DNA of 64,000 nucleotides from JAJDTT01 sp022827025 (GCA_965203535.1 OZ241897.1:682001-746000); one strand, 5' to 3'; counted from the stretch's first letter, positions 44,422 through 53,791 are shown. A program made the numbers and translations. The notes: generated by a model not told the origin, from the letters alone.

Positions 44422-45531
44422 AGGAGACACTTCGTGGATCCCCCCGGATCGGGCCGCCAGGAAACCGCCGCCGAACCCATTGTGGACGGCCAGGATCTCC
44501 GCCAGGATGCTGACGGCGATCTGCTCGGGGCCCTCGGCTCCGATGTCCAGCCCCACCGGGTTGTGAATCCGATCCCGGGCCGCCGAATCGGGGCGAAAAC
44601 CCTCATCGGCCAGCTCGTCCATGAGCTTCGCGAACCGGGGACGGGGTCCCAGCACACCCACGTAACGGGCGCCGCTTTCCAAGGAATAGCGGATCCCGGC
44701 GCCGTCCCGGTCCAACTGGTGGTTCATGATCAGGGCGTAGCTGCCGGCCCGCATCGCCACCTTCTCCGGGAATTCCGTGGGATGGGAGATGGTGGTCCGC
44801 GCGCCCGGGAAGCGCTCCGGCCGGTTCAAGGAGGGCCGGGGGTCGACGACATTCACGGAAAAACCCAGACTCAACGCCAACCGGACCACCGGAACCGCGT
44901 CCATGCCGGCCCCGAAGACGACCAGCTCCAAGGGGGGACGATTGACGTCCAGAAAGACGCGGGCGTTTCCCGAGGCGTAGACCCGGGATTGGGGGAGAGG
45001 GCGGCCCAGGATCTCGCGGGCTGCCGGGATCACCTCACGGCCCAACTCTTCCCGGGCCAGGGGACCCGCCGGCGGCTCTCCGGGAGCCAGTAGAAGCCAG
45101 CGTCCCAGGGACTCGGGCTCCGGGTCCGGATCGCAGACGACGGCTCGAACCGCCCTCTCGCCGTTCCTCAGGGCGCTCAGCCAACGCTCCCAGACGGAAC
45201 CCCGGCCGATGGGCTCCAGCAGGATCCGGACGACTCCTCCGCATCCCAATCTCAGTCCCCAGATGGCGTCCTCGGTGAGGTCGAACACCTCGGTCGCGGC
45301 TTGTCCCGTCTTGAAGACCCGGCCGGCTGCCCGGGCGACTTCCGGTTCCAGGCATCCTCCCGAGATCATGCCCCGGAAATCGCCGTCGGAGCCGATGACG
45401 AGCTTGGCTCCCTGCCGGCGGTATGCCGAGCCGGTGATCTCGATGACGGTCGCCAGGACGGCGCCGCGGCCGCTTTCCAGGATTTCCTCGATGGCTCCCG
45501 CCAACTCTGCAGACTCTCTCACGATGGGCAC
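44413..45531 (-). CDS. coxF: XdhC/CoxF-family molybdenum-cofactor sulfuration chaperone
   Basis: 372 residues. XdhC N-terminal domain ESGRGAVLATVIEITGSAYR and SGGCLEPEVARAAGRVF, then a Rossmann-type XdhC C-terminal domain (VFGAGMDAVPVVRLALSLG, ALIMNHQLDRDGAGIRYSL). It binds Mo cofactor and delivers it, after sulfuration, to Mo hydroxylases. It is separated from the cox operon by the rhomboid gene but on the same strand. Confidence 0.87.
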   Translation of the reverse strand: MPIVRESAELAGAIEEILESGRGAVLATVIEITGSAYRRQGAKLVIGSDGDFRGMISGGCLEPEVARAAGRVFKTGQAATEVFDLTEDAIWGLRLGCGGVVRILLEPIGRGSVWERWLSALRNGERAVRAVVCDPDPEPESLGRWLLLAPGEPPAGPLAREELGREVIPAAREILGRPLPQSRVYASGNARVFLDVNRPPLELVVFGAGMDAVPVVRLALSLGFSVNVVDPRPSLNRPERFPGARTTISHPTEFPEKVAMRAGSYALIMNHQLDRDGAGIRYSLESGARYVGVLGPRPRFAKLMDELADEGFRPDSAARDRIHNPVGLDIGAEGPEQIAVSILAEILAVHNGFGGGFLAARSGGIHEVSPTP

Positions 45532-46019
45532 AGTTTACCGGAGAGGCATCCGTAGGGGCACCCCTTGCGGGTACCCTCTTCGGCCCGCCGCCGCTTGGAG
45601 GGGCGTCATTCCTGGCGCCCATTGGGACAGGCGTCTTTCCAGGCGCCTGCTCCGGACCGCAGGAGAAGAAAGAGTAGAGTGGGGACTCCCTCCCCCAGAT
45701 CCCCCCTTCCTGGTCAGCGACTGGAAAGTCGCCACTTCGGCAAAGAACACGGGGCGCGTGAAACACGCCGCAGTATCAAAGAAGTCCCCCACCGCCGGGC
45801 CGCCGGCATGATCCGGCCAGAAACTGGGCGGGGATGGTCCATCAGCGGCGCCCCACCGCGTTGCCGCTGTCCAACGACTCGGTCCCGACCGGGCCGGGGG
45901 GTGGCGCGACGGCTCGGCCGGGGAACGATGCGACGCCGGAGGGCACCCACAAGGGGTGCCCCTACGGTCAGCGGGGATGGGAAGTTTCAAAGAAGGGAGA
46001 AAACGTTGGGGACGGGGCG
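45532..46019. repeat. 488-bp gene-free region rich in short palindromes
   Basis: Between xdhC and metK. Type-A copies at 45551-45577 (GGGCACCC/GGGTACCC, loop CTTGC) and, inverted, 45939-45966 (GGGCACCC/GGGTGCCC, loop CTTGT); two further palindromes at 45601-45620 (GGGCG/CGCCC) and 45628-45649 (CAGGCG/CGCCTG, loop TCTTTCCAGG), plus GCGACT/AGTCGC near 45717. Open frames here have no recognisable protein sequence and are treated as chance. Confidence 0.7.
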
Positions 46020-47171
46020 TCAGAGTCCGGCGGCCTGTCGCAGGGCGTCGGCCCGGTCGGTCCGTTCCCAGGCGAAGCCCTCTTCCTCCCGGCCGAAGTG
46101 CCCGAATGCGGCCGTCCGCCGAAAGATGGGACGCCTGAGCTGCAAGGTCTCGATGATGTTCCTGGGGGTCAGGCGGAAGTGTTCCCGAACCAGATTTCCG
46201 ATGGTCTCCTCAGCCACGGCTTCGGTCCCTTCTGCGTCCACGGCGACGGAGACCGGTTCGGCCACTCCGATGGCGTAGGCCAGTTGGACCTTCAAGCGTT
46301 GGGCAAGTCCCGCGGCGACACAATTCTTGGCGATGTAACGGGCCATGTAGGAGGCGGAACGGTCGACCTTGGACGGGTCCTTCCCCGAGAAAGCACCCCC
46401 TCCATGCCCTCCCATGCCCCCGTAGGTGTCGACGATGATCTTCCGGCCCGTCACCCCGCAGTCGCCCTGGGGCCCGCCCGTCACGAACCGCCCCGTGGGG
46501 TTGATGTGGATCGTCGTGCCGCCGTCCATGAGCCCGGCGGGAACCACGGCACGGATGACATGCTCCCGTATGCCGTCGCACAGATCCTCGTAGGAGACGT
46601 CGGGGCTGTGCTGGGTCGAGACCACGACGGTGTCGACGCGGACCGGTTTCGTCCCGTCGTATTCCACCGTGACCTGCGACTTTCCGTCGGGGCGCAGCCA
46701 GTTCAGGATTCCCTGGCGGCGGCACGCGGACAGACGACGGGTGAGCGCGTGGGACAGCATGATGGGCAGCGGCATCAACTGAGGGGTTTCGGTGCAGGCA
46801 TAACCGAACATGAGGCCCTGGTCGCCCGCGCCTCCCGTGTCCACTCCCAGGGCGATATCGGGCGACTGCCGGTCCACGGAGCAGATCACGCCGCAGGTCT
46901 CGCAGTCGAACCCGTACTTGGCGCGCGTATATCCCACGTCCCGAATGACTTCCCGAGCGATCTTGGGATAGTCCAGGGAGCATGTGGTCGTGATCTCTCC
47001 GGCTATGACCACCAAGCCGGTCGTCACCAGGGTCTCGCAGGCCACCCGTCCCTGAGGGTCTTCCGTCAGGACCGCGTCCAGAACCCCGTCGGAAACCTGG
47101 TCCGCGATCTTGTCGGGATGCCCTTCGGTGACCGATTCCGAGCTAAACAGGTGTCGACTCTTTGGCGCCAT
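46020..47171 (-). CDS. metK: S-adenosylmethionine synthetase
   Basis: 383 residues; SD-like GAGGA 10 bp before ATG. FSSESVTEGHPDKIADQVSD (methionine/ATP site), GAGDQGLMFGYA, HINPTGRFVTGGPQGDCG and the signature GGHGGGAFSGKDPSKVDRSA. Makes SAM from methionine and ATP; core gene. The only nearby upstream neighbour is an insertion sequence. Confidence 0.95.
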   Translation of the reverse strand: MAPKSRHLFSSESVTEGHPDKIADQVSDGVLDAVLTEDPQGRVACETLVTTGLVVIAGEITTTCSLDYPKIAREVIRDVGYTRAKYGFDCETCGVICSVDRQSPDIALGVDTGGAGDQGLMFGYACTETPQLMPLPIMLSHALTRRLSACRRQGILNWLRPDGKSQVTVEYDGTKPVRVDTVVVSTQHSPDVSYEDLCDGIREHVIRAVVPAGLMDGGTTIHINPTGRFVTGGPQGDCGVTGRKIIVDTYGGMGGHGGGAFSGKDPSKVDRSASYMARYIAKNCVAAGLAQRLKVQLAYAIGVAEPVSVAVDAEGTEAVAEETIGNLVREHFRLTPRNIIETLQLRRPIFRRTAAFGHFGREEEGFAWERTDRADALRQAAGL

Positions 47172-47222
47172 GCACTCGTCCTCATTGTTGGAGATTTGTC
47201 AGGTGACCGCCGGAGAGGGCAA

Positions 47223-47252
47223 TAACTAGCACAGGGGCCCGCGGAGTGTCAA
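47223..47252 (-). promoter_or_regulatory. Possible metK promoter
   Basis: On the minus strand TTGACA (47252-47247) is followed 18 bp later by TAGTTA (47228-47223), about 50 bp before the metK ATG. The -35 is perfect; the -10 is weak. It lies 10 bp from the target-site duplication of the insertion sequence. Confidence 0.4.
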
Positions 47253-47261
47253 CGCGAGCCA

Positions 47262-47271
47262 GGGTGCCGTG
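47262..47271. repeat. Left target-site duplication of the insertion sequence
   Basis: GGGTGCCGTG, identical to 49443-49452. Confidence 0.85.
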
Positions 47272-49442
47272 GAGGACTATCCCACGCTCGGACATTTCCG
47301 CGGATTGAGGTTGGTTTTGGAGATCCGGGTGCGATGCGGTGGGTCCGGGCGCGGAGATGGATGCGATTCGGGGCGCAAAACAGGGAGCCGCCGGGTCCGC
47401 ATTCCCGGCCTCTGTGGGACCCGGGCGGCCGGATCGGGCTCGCAGAGAGTCGCAAAGGCGATTTCGGGGACAGAAGGTCGGTCGATCAAGACCGCACGAC
47501 GGGCCGGATCATCGCGCTTGGGGTGTGGGGATCGGGAACGGCGTTCAGGGGGAGAACAGGGCGGTCAAGGCGTCTTTGCGTTGCAGCGCGAAGTGCCGGG
47601 TGGCCGAGGCGAAGTTCTCGAACGAGGTCTGGTGGATGATGATCGCGAGCGCGAGGTTGGTGCAGGTCGCGTTGTTGGCGGGCGCGAATCGGGTGCGCGC
47701 GAGACAGGCGTCTTCGCCGAAGGTCTTGTCCCGGACCAGGTGATTGACTTCGACCGCCCAGTGGCCGCGGTTGTAGGCGAGAAGTTGCTCGGGAGTCGCG
47801 CGGGAAGCGGGCGCCGAGGTGATGCCGTAAGCGTATTCCCGGCTGGTTTTTCCGGTTCCGTTTTGCCGGGCGTCGGTGCGGCGGCGAGTGATGCGGAAGA
47901 CCTGGGCCACGTGAGGGTAGTTCAGGAAGCCCTGCACCGGAGTCAGGACCCGGATGGAGCGCTCCTCGATGCGCCCATGGGCCAAGTCGGTGTCTTGTCG
48001 GGAGAATCCGGTCGCGTCCCGTTCCCAGTGGATGGTGGAGAGGAGTTGGTGGGTCTCGGGGGCGTTTTCCTTGACCGTCAGGAGATAGTCGGCGGCGTGG
48101 GTCCGGACGATGACGCGCGCGGTCTCGCGGGTGGTGTGCAGGGCATCGAGGGTCAGGACGCGCCCCGAGACGTCGACCTTCTCGAGCAGGGCGCGCACGG
48201 CGGCGATCTCTCCGCCGTCGTCATTGAAGCTGAGGGTCGCGAGGGGCAGCCGGGAGGCGTGCTCGACCAGGGTCGCGGTCTCGAAGTGCCCGTCTCCGTT
48301 GCGGTTGGCGCCCCGAATCCGCTTGCCGTCCACCGCAATCGCGCGGCCCAGTTGCAGCCGGGGCGTCGAGAAGCGTCGCAGCACGGCCTCGATCTCCTCC
48401 GGGTCCACCGAAGAGATCACCCGGTGCAGGGTGGACTTGGAGACCGGGACGTAGCGGCCGGTCTTGGGATTCTTCCAGGCGCCGATCGCCTCCAGTTCCT
48501 TCTGGGAGAGCATCTGGGCGTACTCGGCGGCGGCGACCGGCCCGCTCAGGTTCGCGAGGCGGGCGAGGAGGTAGACGCTGAGCACCGAGGCGACCGAATG
48601 CTTGCGCCCCTGGCCGCGCCGGAAGTCCTTCACCTCGGTCAACTCCTGGTACAGGGAGCGCAACTCGCTCGGGCCCTTGCGGGAAGGCCCCTTGGGCTCC
48701 CACTCGGAGGGCAGCGGACGGGGGTCGCGCAACCGCGGGCAGGCGTCGCGCCGCAACCGGGTCACATACAACCGCTTCGGCTTGCCGTGCGGATCGGTGT
48801 AGCGGCCGTTGTGACGCGCAAACCCCCGGGTGTCGCCGAGATAGCGCCAGTTGGCGGCCCGGTAGAGGGCGCCGTCGAAGCGGGAAGGGTCCACGAAGCT
48901 CTCGGCGATCAGCAGCGGATGTCCATAATGGGCCTGCCAGTCGTCGCTCAGGCGGCGCAGCATCCGGGCCAGCGCGAAGGAACCGAGAGAGGGGAAACCC
49001 CCCCTGGCGGCGAGAATCACGAAGCGGGTGTTGTTCGCGATCAGATGCAGCCGCCGGAACTGCTGCTCCGGCTTCCAACCGATCCAGCGGTCCCGATGCC
49101 GGCACTTGAAGGCTCCGGACTGCCAGCCGGCGAGCGCCAGCCAATCCTTGCGCCATTGGACGATGTAGCGCAGACCCCGGCCGGCAAACCGCTTGAAGCC
49201 GAGGTAGTGGTACTGGTGGACCCGTTGGTCCCACTTCACCCGCTCGTCGGGGCGGGCCAGTCGGACCTGGACCTCTTTGAGGGAGAACTCTTCCGGCGGG
49301 GCCTTGAAGAAGGTTTTGTCTTCTGCTGATGTGCCCATGCCCCCTACGGTGAAGCCTGGGACGGGAAAAAGCCAGCAGAAAATGAAAACCCCAGTGATTG
49401 CAGGAAAGAATCGTCAGCTATTTCCAGCGTGGGATGGCCCTG
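47272..49442 (-). mobile_element. ISAs1-family insertion sequence, 2,171 bp, with DruA-like/transposase fusion gene
   Basis: Ends are GAGGACTATCCCACGCT on the left and, reading inward from the right, CAGGGCCATCCCACGCT (14 of 17 match). Flanking 10-bp direct repeats GGGTGCCGTG fall in the 8-10 bp range normal for ISAs1. One large gene (49338-47545) fills most of it; 273 bp at the left end, after its stop, have no gene. Longer than typical ISAs1 elements (1.2-1.5 kb) because of the extra N-terminal domain. The repeats are intact, so insertion is recent. Confidence 0.85.
47545..49338 (-). CDS. ISAs1-family transposase with N-terminal DruA-like (DUF4338) domain
   Basis: 597 residues. Residues ~18-200 resemble DUF4338/DruA: HQYHYLG at 41-47, RGLRYIVQWRKDWLAL, a GWxxxAFKCRHRDRWIGW stretch, and ESFVDPSRFDGALYRAANWR. 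Residues ~225-325 are the ISAs1-associated helical domain (LTEVKDFRRGQGRKHSV, KSTLHRVISSVDPEE). The DDE nuclease follows: D337 in AIAVDGKRIRG, D398 in LTLDALHT, E530 in GHWAVEVNHL with KTFGEDACLAR. All catalytic acids are present, so the enzyme is probably active. Single-frame fusion with no stop between. Codon use and GC resemble the host. Confidence 0.88.
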   Translation of the reverse strand: MGTSAEDKTFFKAPPEEFSLKEVQVRLARPDERVKWDQRVHQYHYLGFKRFAGRGLRYIVQWRKDWLALAGWQSGAFKCRHRDRWIGWKPEQQFRRLHLIANNTRFVILAARGGFPSLGSFALARMLRRLSDDWQAHYGHPLLIAESFVDPSRFDGALYRAANWRYLGDTRGFARHNGRYTDPHGKPKRLYVTRLRRDACPRLRDPRPLPSEWEPKGPSRKGPSELRSLYQELTEVKDFRRGQGRKHSVASVLSVYLLARLANLSGPVAAAEYAQMLSQKELEAIGAWKNPKTGRYVPVSKSTLHRVISSVDPEEIEAVLRRFSTPRLQLGRAIAVDGKRIRGANRNGDGHFETATLVEHASRLPLATLSFNDDGGEIAAVRALLEKVDVSGRVLTLDALHTTRETARVIVRTHAADYLLTVKENAPETHQLLSTIHWERDATGFSRQDTDLAHGRIEERSIRVLTPVQGFLNYPHVAQVFRITRRRTDARQNGTGKTSREYAYGITSAPASRATPEQLLAYNRGHWAVEVNHLVRDKTFGEDACLARTRFAPANNATCTNLALAIIIHQTSFENFASATRHFALQRKDALTALFSP

Positions 49443-49452
49443 GGGTGCCGTG
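49443..49452. repeat. Right target-site duplication of the insertion sequence
   Basis: GGGTGCCGTG, identical to 47262-47271. Confidence 0.85.
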
Positions 49453-49558
49453 TCGTCAGTCTGGGAAGTGTCCGGTCCAAACAACGGGTGAATTGCCCGG
49501 GCCAGGAAGCGCCGAGTCAACCCGAATATCTCACCGGAAAGATAGCTGCAATATCGTT

Positions 49559-51061
49559 CTAGGCGATGATTGTATCGAGAACCTTCCCGCCGATATCGGT
49601 GAGCCTTCTGAAGCGGCCATCGTGAAGGTAGGTCAGCCGTTCGTCATGCAGACCGAGGAGATTCAAAATGGTCGCATGAACGTCGCGCATGTGAATGGGC
49701 TCACCAACTGAACCGATGCCGAAATCATCCGTCTCCCCGACTCGTGAACCGCCCTTGACGTCTCCGCCCGCCAGCCACATGCACAGTCCATACTGGTTGT
49801 GGTCCCGTCCGGGCTTGTCGCCGTAGATATCGTTGATGAAAGAGGTCCGCCCCATTTCAGACGCCCAGACGACAAGCGTCTCTTCCAGGAGGCCCTCCCG
49901 TTTCAGGTCGTTAAGCAGGGCGGCGACCGGTTGATCCACTTCGACCGCGTGGCGTGGAAGGCGGCCTTCGATGTTGCCGTGGTCGTCCCAACTGCTCTTG
50001 CCGTTCTCGACTCCGTGAACGACGAGACTGTAGCGCACTCCCTTCTGCACCAGGCGCTTGGCCAGCAGGCACTGACGTCCGAAAGCCTCCGTAAGAGGAT
50101 TGTCCAGTCCGTACATCTTCTTGGTCAATTCCGATTCCTTGGACAGATCCACCACTTCCGGGGCTTCGGCCTGCATGCGGAACGCCAATTCGTAGGCGTT
50201 GATGCGCGCCTCCAACTCCGAGGCGTCCGGCCGCCCGGCCTTGTGCCGGCGGTTGAGCCACGTCAACAGGTCGAACTCTTCACGCTGCTGCCGTCGGCTG
50301 ATCCTTGCAGGCGGTTTCAGGTCGAGAATGGGGGTGCCGACGGAGCGGAAGAGGGTGCCTTGATAAGAAGCGGGCAGGTAACCGCTTCCGCGCACGCCCG
50401 CTCCGTTGATGGGAGCTCCCCTCGGGTCCTGAATGACGACGTAGCCGGGAAGATTCCGGTTGGAGCTTCCCAGCCCGTAGGTGATCCAGGCCCCCACTGA
50501 AGGGTCGCCCGGAAACTGGGAGCCGGTATTGACGTGAAGCGTGGCCGGTCCGTGATTGTTGTTGTCCACTTCGATGCCGAAAATGAACGCCAGGTCGTCG
50601 ACACACTCGCTGAGGTGCGGAAACAGCGTGGAAATGTAGTGTCCCGACTCACCAGCCCTCCGGAATTCCCAGGGGCTGGGAATGACCCGGTGGGGCGAAT
50701 TCAGAAAGCCGTCGATTTCACCGCGGAAACCTGACATTGCAGGAACCCGCCGCCCCGCGAACTCCTGCAGCGCCGGCTTGTAGTCGAAGGTGTCCATCTG
50801 GCTCACGCCTCCGGACATGAAGAGGAAAATGCAGTGCTTTGCCTTGCGCGGAAAGTGCTGTGCACGGGCAGCGAGCGGACTCAGAGGCGCAGGTGCCGCA
50901 CCCAGTTGCTCGGCGAGAATCCCGGCCAACGCGAGTCCTCCGATACCGTTATAGGAACGGGACAGGAATTCCCGGCGAGAGCAGGCATTGGGACCGAAAC
51001 CGGTACATTGTCCACTCGATTGATTCATGGAAAAGTTGGGATATTCTGCTCTTTTCGTCAC
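49559..51061 (-). CDS. DUF1501 Tat-exported protein
   Basis: 500 residues; MNQSSGQ (51028) is an alternative start. Twin-arginine signal ACSRREFLSRSYNGIGGLAL. Then HCIFLFMSGGVSQMDTFD, NNNHGPATLHVNTGSQ, VVWASEMGRTSFIND and HMRDVHATILNLLGL: the DUF1501 (sulfatase-like alkaline-phosphatase-superfamily) layout. These proteins pair with DUF1549/DUF1553 cytochrome proteins, as here (10-bp gap to the upstream gene), in polysaccharide-degrading environmental bacteria. Function of the pair is not established. Confidence 0.9.
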   Translation of the reverse strand: MTKRAEYPNFSMNQSSGQCTGFGPNACSRREFLSRSYNGIGGLALAGILAEQLGAAPAPLSPLAARAQHFPRKAKHCIFLFMSGGVSQMDTFDYKPALQEFAGRRVPAMSGFRGEIDGFLNSPHRVIPSPWEFRRAGESGHYISTLFPHLSECVDDLAFIFGIEVDNNNHGPATLHVNTGSQFPGDPSVGAWITYGLGSSNRNLPGYVVIQDPRGAPINGAGVRGSGYLPASYQGTLFRSVGTPILDLKPPARISRRQQREEFDLLTWLNRRHKAGRPDASELEARINAYELAFRMQAEAPEVVDLSKESELTKKMYGLDNPLTEAFGRQCLLAKRLVQKGVRYSLVVHGVENGKSSWDDHGNIEGRLPRHAVEVDQPVAALLNDLKREGLLEETLVVWASEMGRTSFINDIYGDKPGRDHNQYGLCMWLAGGDVKGGSRVGETDDFGIGSVGEPIHMRDVHATILNLLGLHDERLTYLHDGRFRRLTDIGGKVLDTIIA

Positions 51062-51070
51062 GACGTACTC

Positions 51071-53791
51071 CTAGTCGACATAGAGTAACTCGTTACTGTT
51101 CAAGAGAACCCGGCACAGCGCCACCAGGGCCTCCTGGCCGGATTCCCGGTTTCTGAAGAACCTCTGAGCCTGGTTGAGTTCATCCGGGTGCGGATTGCGT
51201 CCGAACGCCAGTTGAAAAGCCCTCCGGACGCGTCCGCCGTTCTGAGAACCGCTCTCCCTGACGATTCGTTCGGCAATGGCCTCGGCTTCGGTATTCACGA
51301 AACCGCTATCGTACATGGTCAGAGCCTGCAGCGGGGTGACCGAGGTTTCCCGGCGTTCGCACGGCAGCGTGAGGGGAGGCGAGTCGAAGACCTCCAGGAA
51401 CGGCAGCGGCTGTGACCGCCGCTGGTATACATAGATGCTTCGTTTCCACGCATCGGGTCCGCGGGTCGTGTCCCAGCGGGCCGCCCCGCGCGTCTCGGCC
51501 GAGAGCTGCTGGGCCAGACCCTCCGGCAACGGCGGGAAGACCGGCGGGCCACCTCTTTCTCCATTCAGGTGTCCGCTCATTGCCAGGATCGTGTCCCGAA
51601 TTTCCTCGGCCTCCAGGCGGCGGCGGTCGAAACGCCACAGCAACCTGTTGCCGGGGTCGATTGCTTCAGCTTTCGGATCCTCCCGGAAGGATGACTGGCG
51701 GAAGGTGCTCGAGGTCAGGATCAGCCTCTGGATCGACTTGACGCTCCATTCGTCCTCCACGAAACGAAGGGCCAACCAATCCAGCAACTCGGGATGAGTC
51801 GGAGGCTTGCCGTTCTTTCCGAAATTGCTCGCCGTCTCCACGATGCCGCGGCCGAAGTTGAACTGCCAGAGTCGGTTGACCATGACGCGTGAGGTCAGCG
51901 GATTCCCCGGACTGGCAATCCATTCCGCCAAAGCCATGCGGCGGCCCCGGCTCGGGTGTTTCTTGTAGCGATCGATTTCTATGGTTGCGGGCCTGGAGTG
52001 CCCCGTGACGGCACTGGGAAATCCCGGCTCGACCGGCTCTCGCGGTTGGTCGTGCTGTCCCCGGTTGAGGACGTAGATCGTGGGAACGCTGGGGGCGTAC
52101 GGGGGACCGTCGAAGTTGGTCAGGGACATGGCCATCGGCTGAAGCCGCTCGACAGCCCTTTCGAGCGCCAGAATATCGGCAGTGGACTGATTGAACTCTT
52201 CCTTCTCTGCGGGCGAGAACAACTCGTCCCGCTTCTCGAAACCGACCGTATTGTCCGCTTCGTTGTTGATGGCTTTCTTCAGATCGCGGAGCGTTACAAG
52301 AGGCTCCTGGTCTTTCGGTCTCAACTGCGCAAGTTTTTCCGTGAGCTTCTTGAGTTCCGCCGTCTTTTCGGCGATCGCCAGTTCGAGCTCCCGGCTCCTC
52401 GCGTCCGATTCCGGCGCCGGCGCCTCGCTGTTCACCCGAAGATCGCCTCCGGCTTTTCCGATCTCGAGAGCCAGGTCATGCCTTCGCTCTTCCAGTTTCG
52501 ATATTTCACGGCGCTTGGCGGCCGTCAGCCTTTCCAGAAGGGGCTTTCGAAACTCTTCAAATTGCGCCTTCAAATCCTCCAGTTGCTCTTCGTGCCGAGA
52601 CCGGCGGGCATCGAAACGCTCCTTGTCTCCGGGGCGATAAAAATCGGCGGGGAGCGGTCCGCCGACCTCGATCTTGGCCCGCGGAATCCTGACCGCCGCG
52701 AAGAACGCCTTCATCCGGTAAAAGTCCCGGGCGGGGATCGGATCGTATTTGTGATCGTGACACTTGGCGCAACCCATGGTCAGTCCGAGGAAAACGGTGC
52801 TGACCGTGGTCGTCATTTCGCTCAGCAACAGGTCGCGGGTCTCCTCTCCGCGCGGTTCCGTAAAAGGGGCCAGTCGAAGAAAGGTCAGTGCGACCGCCTG
52901 CTCCGGTTCTGCCGGAGGCGGATAACCCGCCGCAGAAGTGACTTTGAAGAACTCGTCGCCTGCGATTTGTTCCTTGATGAACCGGTCGTAAGGTTTGTCA
53001 TGGTTGAAGGCATCGACCACATAGTCCCGATAACGCCACGCATGCGGAAAATCTCGATCTCCTTCGTAGCCGTTGGTGTCCGCATAGCGAGCCAGGTCCA
53101 GCCAGTGACGGGCCCAGCGTTCCCCGTAGCGCGGATCCGCCAGCAGCCGGTCCACCAGATCTTCATAGGCCGTGGGAGATGGATCATTGACGAAACTTGC
53201 GACCTCTTCGTACGGCGGCGGCAGCCCGATCAAGTTGAAATAGAGTCGGCGAATGAGAACGCTGCGTCGGGCCTCGGGCGAGGGGGACAGCCCTTTGTCC
53301 TCAAGCTCTCCGAGAATGAAGTAGTCGATCTCGTTCCTCGCCCAGTCACTCGCCTGGACCTTCGGGACCGCGTGTCGAAGGGGCTTCTCGAAGGCCCAGT
53401 AATCGTCCCCGAAACCTCCTTCAACGTCCGGCTTCAGATCCCGGATCCAGGCTTCGATCGCGGCGATATCACTCTCGGGCAACGACACCGACGAGTCGAA
53501 GGGCATCCTCGGTGTCAGCCGGCCCCGCAACAGGTGGACGAGCGGGCTGTCCTCGGGCCGGCCCGGTTCGACGGCGGCTCCATGCCGTGCGCCTCCCTTC
53601 AGAATCGACTCCAAGCTCTCGATGGAAAAGCCACTCATTCTGGTCGATTCGTCATGGCAGGAAAGACAGTTGGACGCCAGAACGTCCCGAACTGCCTGGG
53701 GGGGATGGTCACCGGCAGATGACGCGCCCAAGAGCGGACCAAGGCCCAACAGAAAGGCCACCGATGCTGTGAGCGCGCTACTGAGGCTCAA
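51071..53791 (-). CDS. PSD1 cytochrome-c/DUF1549/DUF1553 protein
   Basis: 906 residues. Signal peptide MSLSSALTASVAFLLGLGPL. Cytochrome-c haem motif NCLSCHDES near the start and a second in MGCAKCHDHKYDPIP. DUF1549 (RRLYFNLIGLPPPYEEV, HWLDLARYADTNGYEGD) and DUF1553 (RVMVNRLWQFNFGRGIV, RFDRRRLEAEEIRDTI) flank a long coiled-coil (~420-510, EEQLEDLKAQFEEFRK). First gene of the pair; periplasmic. Confidence 0.9.
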   Translation of the reverse strand: MSLSSALTASVAFLLGLGPLLGASSAGDHPPQAVRDVLASNCLSCHDESTRMSGFSIESLESILKGGARHGAAVEPGRPEDSPLVHLLRGRLTPRMPFDSSVSLPESDIAAIEAWIRDLKPDVEGGFGDDYWAFEKPLRHAVPKVQASDWARNEIDYFILGELEDKGLSPSPEARRSVLIRRLYFNLIGLPPPYEEVASFVNDPSPTAYEDLVDRLLADPRYGERWARHWLDLARYADTNGYEGDRDFPHAWRYRDYVVDAFNHDKPYDRFIKEQIAGDEFFKVTSAAGYPPPAEPEQAVALTFLRLAPFTEPRGEETRDLLLSEMTTTVSTVFLGLTMGCAKCHDHKYDPIPARDFYRMKAFFAAVRIPRAKIEVGGPLPADFYRPGDKERFDARRSRHEEQLEDLKAQFEEFRKPLLERLTAAKRREISKLEERRHDLALEIGKAGGDLRVNSEAPAPESDARSRELELAIAEKTAELKKLTEKLAQLRPKDQEPLVTLRDLKKAINNEADNTVGFEKRDELFSPAEKEEFNQSTADILALERAVERLQPMAMSLTNFDGPPYAPSVPTIYVLNRGQHDQPREPVEPGFPSAVTGHSRPATIEIDRYKKHPSRGRRMALAEWIASPGNPLTSRVMVNRLWQFNFGRGIVETASNFGKNGKPPTHPELLDWLALRFVEDEWSVKSIQRLILTSSTFRQSSFREDPKAEAIDPGNRLLWRFDRRRLEAEEIRDTILAMSGHLNGERGGPPVFPPLPEGLAQQLSAETRGAARWDTTRGPDAWKRSIYVYQRRSQPLPFLEVFDSPPLTLPCERRETSVTPLQALTMYDSGFVNTEAEAIAERIVRESGSQNGGRVRRAFQLAFGRNPHPDELNQAQRFFRNRESGQEALVALCRVLLNSNELLYVD

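Noticed and set aside
45535..46278. Overlapping open frames in the gap between xdhC and metK
   Set aside because: They run through palindromic repeats and the metK 3' end, with arginine/proline-rich, motif-free products.
47172..47261. SAM riboswitch before metK
   Set aside because: The leader is only ~50 nt from the predicted promoter to the ATG and I find no SAM-I/II/III-like conserved core or expression platform hairpin.
47269..49329. 686-codon open frame antisense to the transposase
   Set aside because: The transposase frame shows intact DDE and ISAs1 motifs; the antisense frame is composition-driven.
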